Under the pieces are notes generated by a model that saw nothing but the letters and a program-made list of their open reading frames with translations, was not told the origin of the DNA and did no database searches. 64,000 nt of DNA from Eubacterium callanderi (GTDB lineage Bacteria > Bacillota > Clostridia > Eubacteriales > Eubacteriaceae). The stretch covers positions 62,001 to 126,000 of the forward strand of contig NZ_FRBP01000004.1 in NCBI RefSeq assembly GCF_900142645.1. Direction: 5' to 3'. Shown one piece after another: positions 61,708 to 64,000 of the stretch (its first letter is position 1; each line of letters begins with the position of its first letter). The translations under genes and the position numbers were made by a program.

Positions 61708-63780
61708 ATGAGTAAACAAGAAAAACAAACGAAATTTATAACAAGAGATATACTCAAAGATGCCTTGATTGGATCTGTTAAAAAACTAAATCCGGCCTAC
61801 ATGATTAAAAATCCAGTTATGTTTGTTGTTGAAATTGGATTTTTTATCTCACTGATACTGACCATTTTTCCAACTTTATTTGGAGATATTGGGGATGTCA
61901 GTCATCTGAGGCTTTATAATGGCATCGTAGCAGTTATTTTGTTGATTACGGTTCTTTTTGCAAATTTTGCTGAATCGGTAGCAGAAGGACGAGGCCGCGC
62001 ACAGGCAGAATCATTAAAGAAAACCAAAAAAGACACACAGGCCAGAGTTATCAGAGCAGATGGAAGTGAAGAAACATTGAGCTCAAATGAACTCAAGAAG
62101 GGCGATATTGTCTTTGTTAAGGCAGGAGAGATGATTCCGAACGACGGTGAGGTTATCGAAGGGATAGCATCAGTGGATGAATCGGCGATTACTGGTGAAT
62201 CAGCGCCGGTAGTGCGTGAAGCGGGAGGCGACTTTGCTTCTGTCACTGGTGGGACAACAGTTGTCAGCGATTGGCTGAAAATTAGAATTACAGCGGACCC
62301 GGGTGAATCCTTTTTAGACAAGATGATCAAGCTGGTTGAAGGCGCTTCACGTCAGAAAACACCAAATGAGGTTGCTTTGACAACTCTGTTAGTTGGCTTA
62401 ACCATCATTTTCTTATTGGTAATTGTCACATTGTATCCGCTTGCGGGCTATTCCGGTGTTCAGATTCCGATTTCGACGATGATTGCTCTGGCAGTTTGCC
62501 TTATACCAACGACCATCGGAGCGCTGCTCTCTGCAATTGGTATTGCCGGAATGGATCGTGTTACCCGGTTTAATGTTATCGCAATGTCCGGTAAGGCCGT
62601 TGAAGCCTGCGGAGATGTCAATACAATGATCCTGGATAAAACAGGGACGATTACCTATGGCAACCGCTTAGCGGCGGATTTTATCCCTGTTGGTGTAGAA
62701 AGTAAAAACGATTTAACGGATTATGCTGTGATGTGCTCTATCAATGATGAGACGCCAGAAGGGAAATCGACAGTTGAATTAGGCAAACAGCTCAATACAA
62801 AGGGTATAACAGAGGAAGCAAAAAATGCAGAATTTATTGAGTTCTCTGCTCAAACACGAATGAGCGGCATAGATCTGCCCGATGGTACAACAATCCGTAA
62901 GGGTGCTTCGGATGCTATTATAGACCGCGTCAAAAAAATGGGTGGTGTCATTCCAAGAGATCTTGAAGAAACCGTAAATAATGTTGCGGCTCTTGGCGGA
63001 ACACCTCTGGTAGTGTGTGTTAATGAGCGCATCTATGGGGTTATCTATCTGAAGGATACGGTAAAGCCTGGATTGGTAGAACGTTTTGACCGCCTCCGCC
63101 AGATGGGGATTAAAACCGTTATGTGTACTGGGGACAATCCTCTGACAGCGGCCACCATTGCGAAGGAAGCAGGAGTTGACAGCTTTATCGCAGAATGTAA
63201 GCCAGAAGATAAGATTGAAGCTATCAAGAAAGAACAGGCTGAAGGAAAGCTGGTGGCAATGACCGGTGACGGAACAAATGACGCCCCGGCACTGGCGCAG
63301 GCAGATGTCGGCTTGGCAATGAACAGTGGGACAACGGCTGCAAAAGAAGCCGCAAATATGGTGGATCTTGATTCAAACCCGACCAAAATTCTCGAAGTTG
63401 TTGAGATTGGAAAGCAGCTGTTAATCACACGTGGCGCCTTGACAACTTTCAGTATTGCCAACGACATCGCGAAATACTTTGCTATTATTCCGGCGATGTT
63501 TACATTGGCAATTCCTCAGATGCAGATTCTTAACATTATGCATTTGTCTACTCCCTACAGTGCTATTTTATCAGCGTTAATTTTTAATGCGGTGATTATT
63601 CCACTTTTAATCCCGTTAGCAATGCGCGGCGTCAAGTATAAGCCCATGAAATCAGAATCCATGCTGCTGCGCAACATTCTGATATATGGCCTTGGAGGCG
63701 TGATTGTGCCTTTTATAGGGATAAAACTCATAGACCTGATCATTGCGCCACTGGTCATGGCGATCGGGCTGGGAATATAA
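61708..63780 (+). CDS. kdpB: Potassium-transporting P-type ATPase KdpB
   Basis: 690 residues. The phosphorylated Asp is in '[14 protein letters not shown]', the A-domain loop is '[14 protein letters not shown]', the nucleotide-binding motif includes '[15 protein letters not shown]', and '[20 protein letters not shown]' is the hinge motif. It hydrolyses ATP to drive uptake through KdpA. 17 bases after kdpA. Confidence 0.97.
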   Translation: MSKQEKQTKFITRDILKDALIGSVKKLNPAYMIKNPVMFVVEIGFFISLILTIFPTLFGDIGDVSHLRLYNGIVAVILLITVLFANFAESVAEGRGRAQAESLKKTKKDTQARVIRADGSEETLSSNELKKGDIVFVKAGEMIPNDGEVIEGIASVDESAITGESAPVVREAGGDFASVTGGTTVVSDWLKIRITADPGESFLDKMIKLVEGASRQKTPNEVALTTLLVGLTIIFLLVIVTLYPLAGYSGVQIPISTMIALAVCLIPTTIGALLSAIGIAGMDRVTRFNVIAMSGKAVEACGDVNTMILDKTGTITYGNRLAADFIPVGVESKNDLTDYAVMCSINDETPEGKSTVELGKQLNTKGITEEAKNAEFIEFSAQTRMSGIDLPDGTTIRKGASDAIIDRVKKMGGVIPRDLEETVNNVAALGGTPLVVCVNERIYGVIYLKDTVKPGLVERFDRLRQMGIKTVMCTGDNPLTAATIAKEAGVDSFIAECKPEDKIEAIKKEQAEGKLVAMTGDGTNDAPALAQADVGLAMNSGTTAAKEAANMVDLDSNPTKILEVVEIGKQLLITRGALTTFSIANDIAKYFAIIPAMFTLAIPQMQILNIMHLSTPYSAILSALIFNAVIIPLLIPLAMRGVKYKPMKSESMLLRNILIYGLGGVIVPFIGIKLIDLIIAPLVMAIGLGI

Positions 63781-63797
63781 GAAAGGATTGATTTATA

Positions 63798-64000
63798 ATG
63801 AAAGAAATCATCACGACAACGCTAAAGCCTGCTTTATTAGTAACCATTGTTTTACTGGTAATATGTGGTTTGCTTTATCCGCTCGCGCTGACAGGTATTG
63901 GACAGCTTGCCTTTAACCATCAGGCGAACGGCAGCATTATCACCGTTAACGGCAAGGAAGTGGGATCAGAACATGTTGGTCAGCAGTTTACAGAGCCATA
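63798..64000 (+). CDS. kdpC: KdpC subunit, cut by window end
   Basis: Starts at the ATG at 63798 after GAAAGGATT; 67 codons are visible before the window ends. One N-terminal membrane segment ('LLVTIVLLVICGLLYPLALT') and 'GQLAFNHQANGSII' match the KdpC start. It joins KdpA and KdpB in the complex. kdpD/kdpE sensor genes would be expected beyond the edge but cannot be seen. Confidence 0.9.
   Translation, partial: MKEIITTTLKPALLVTIVLLVICGLLYPLALTGIGQLAFNHQANGSIITVNGKEVGSEHVGQQFTEP

Noticed and set aside
1-64000. CRISPR arrays, tRNA genes, insertion sequences
   Set aside because: No regularly spaced repeats, tRNA-like cloverleaf or transposase frame was noticed on either strand.

Overview
The window looks like a chromosomal segment of an anaerobic, low-to-mid GC Clostridia. 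I infer the Eubacteriaceae, perhaps Eubacterium limosum or a close relative. The reasons are strong GGAGG ribosome sites, many U-tailed hairpin terminators, a fructose PTS, a cobalamin riboswitch on a DUF2284 gene, an acetoin-dehydrogenase-type complex, a kdp operon with a tiny kdpF, and sorted surface proteins. No rRNA, tRNA, transposase, phage gene or CRISPR array was seen. Species assignment is inference only.

Layout. 1-11.1 kb: the 3' part of a very large beta-helix/InlB-repeat surface protein, then a peptide-modification island. The island holds a 29-residue peptide with a lasso-type leader motif (YxxPxL), an HPr-kinase-like kinase, a PqqD-like recognition protein, a Ser/His S26-type peptidase, an exporter ABC protein, a PF14907-type nucleotidyltransferase and a repeat protein. 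No lasso cyclase or B2 protease is present, so it looks like an unclassified, possibly phosphorylated RiPP system. 11.1-15.4 kb: an LsrF-like aldolase/thiolase, DhaK, a VOC protein and DhaL on the minus strand, divergent from a SorC/LsrR regulator, with four copies of a TTGACAwwTGT operator between them. 15.4-16.9 kb: a cobalamin-riboswitch operon (DUF2284 plus an unknown). 17-18.7 kb: a G5/M23 peptidase. 18.9-23 kb: fruR-fruK-fruA and ptsH. 23.1-26 kb: pabABC behind a leader terminator. 26-32 kb: a lipase-like DUF2974 protein, a lipoprotein, a BioB-like radical SAM enzyme and a three-gene SsuABC-type transporter.

32.2-38.6 kb: an orphan McrB-like ATPase, a DnaA-box cluster, a promoter-to-terminator structured RNA candidate, a tandem-wHTH GntR regulator and two small unknowns. 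38.6-45.5 kb: housekeeping genes (mrnC, cysS, a BASS transporter, yaaA, a TrpR-like protein, an aminotransferase, PspC, tsaE, ispD). 45.5-49.4 kb: a four-gene isoprenoid operon (carotenoid-type desaturase, phytoene/squalene synthase, phytol-kinase-like, DUF92/VTE6-like). 49.5-51.8 kb: an SRAP protein and a sorted surface protein. 52-57.7 kb: a complete 2-oxoacid/acetoin dehydrogenase complex plus YccF. 57.8-59.4 kb: guaA. 59.5-64 kb: kdpFABC, with kdpC cut by the window end.

The genes form mostly short, tightly packed operons closed by shared bidirectional terminators. Several operons carry regulatory RNA or hairpin elements: the B12 riboswitch with its terminator, the pab leader terminator, an attenuator-like hairpin between the peptide and the kinase, and a perfect 14-bp palindrome before kdp.
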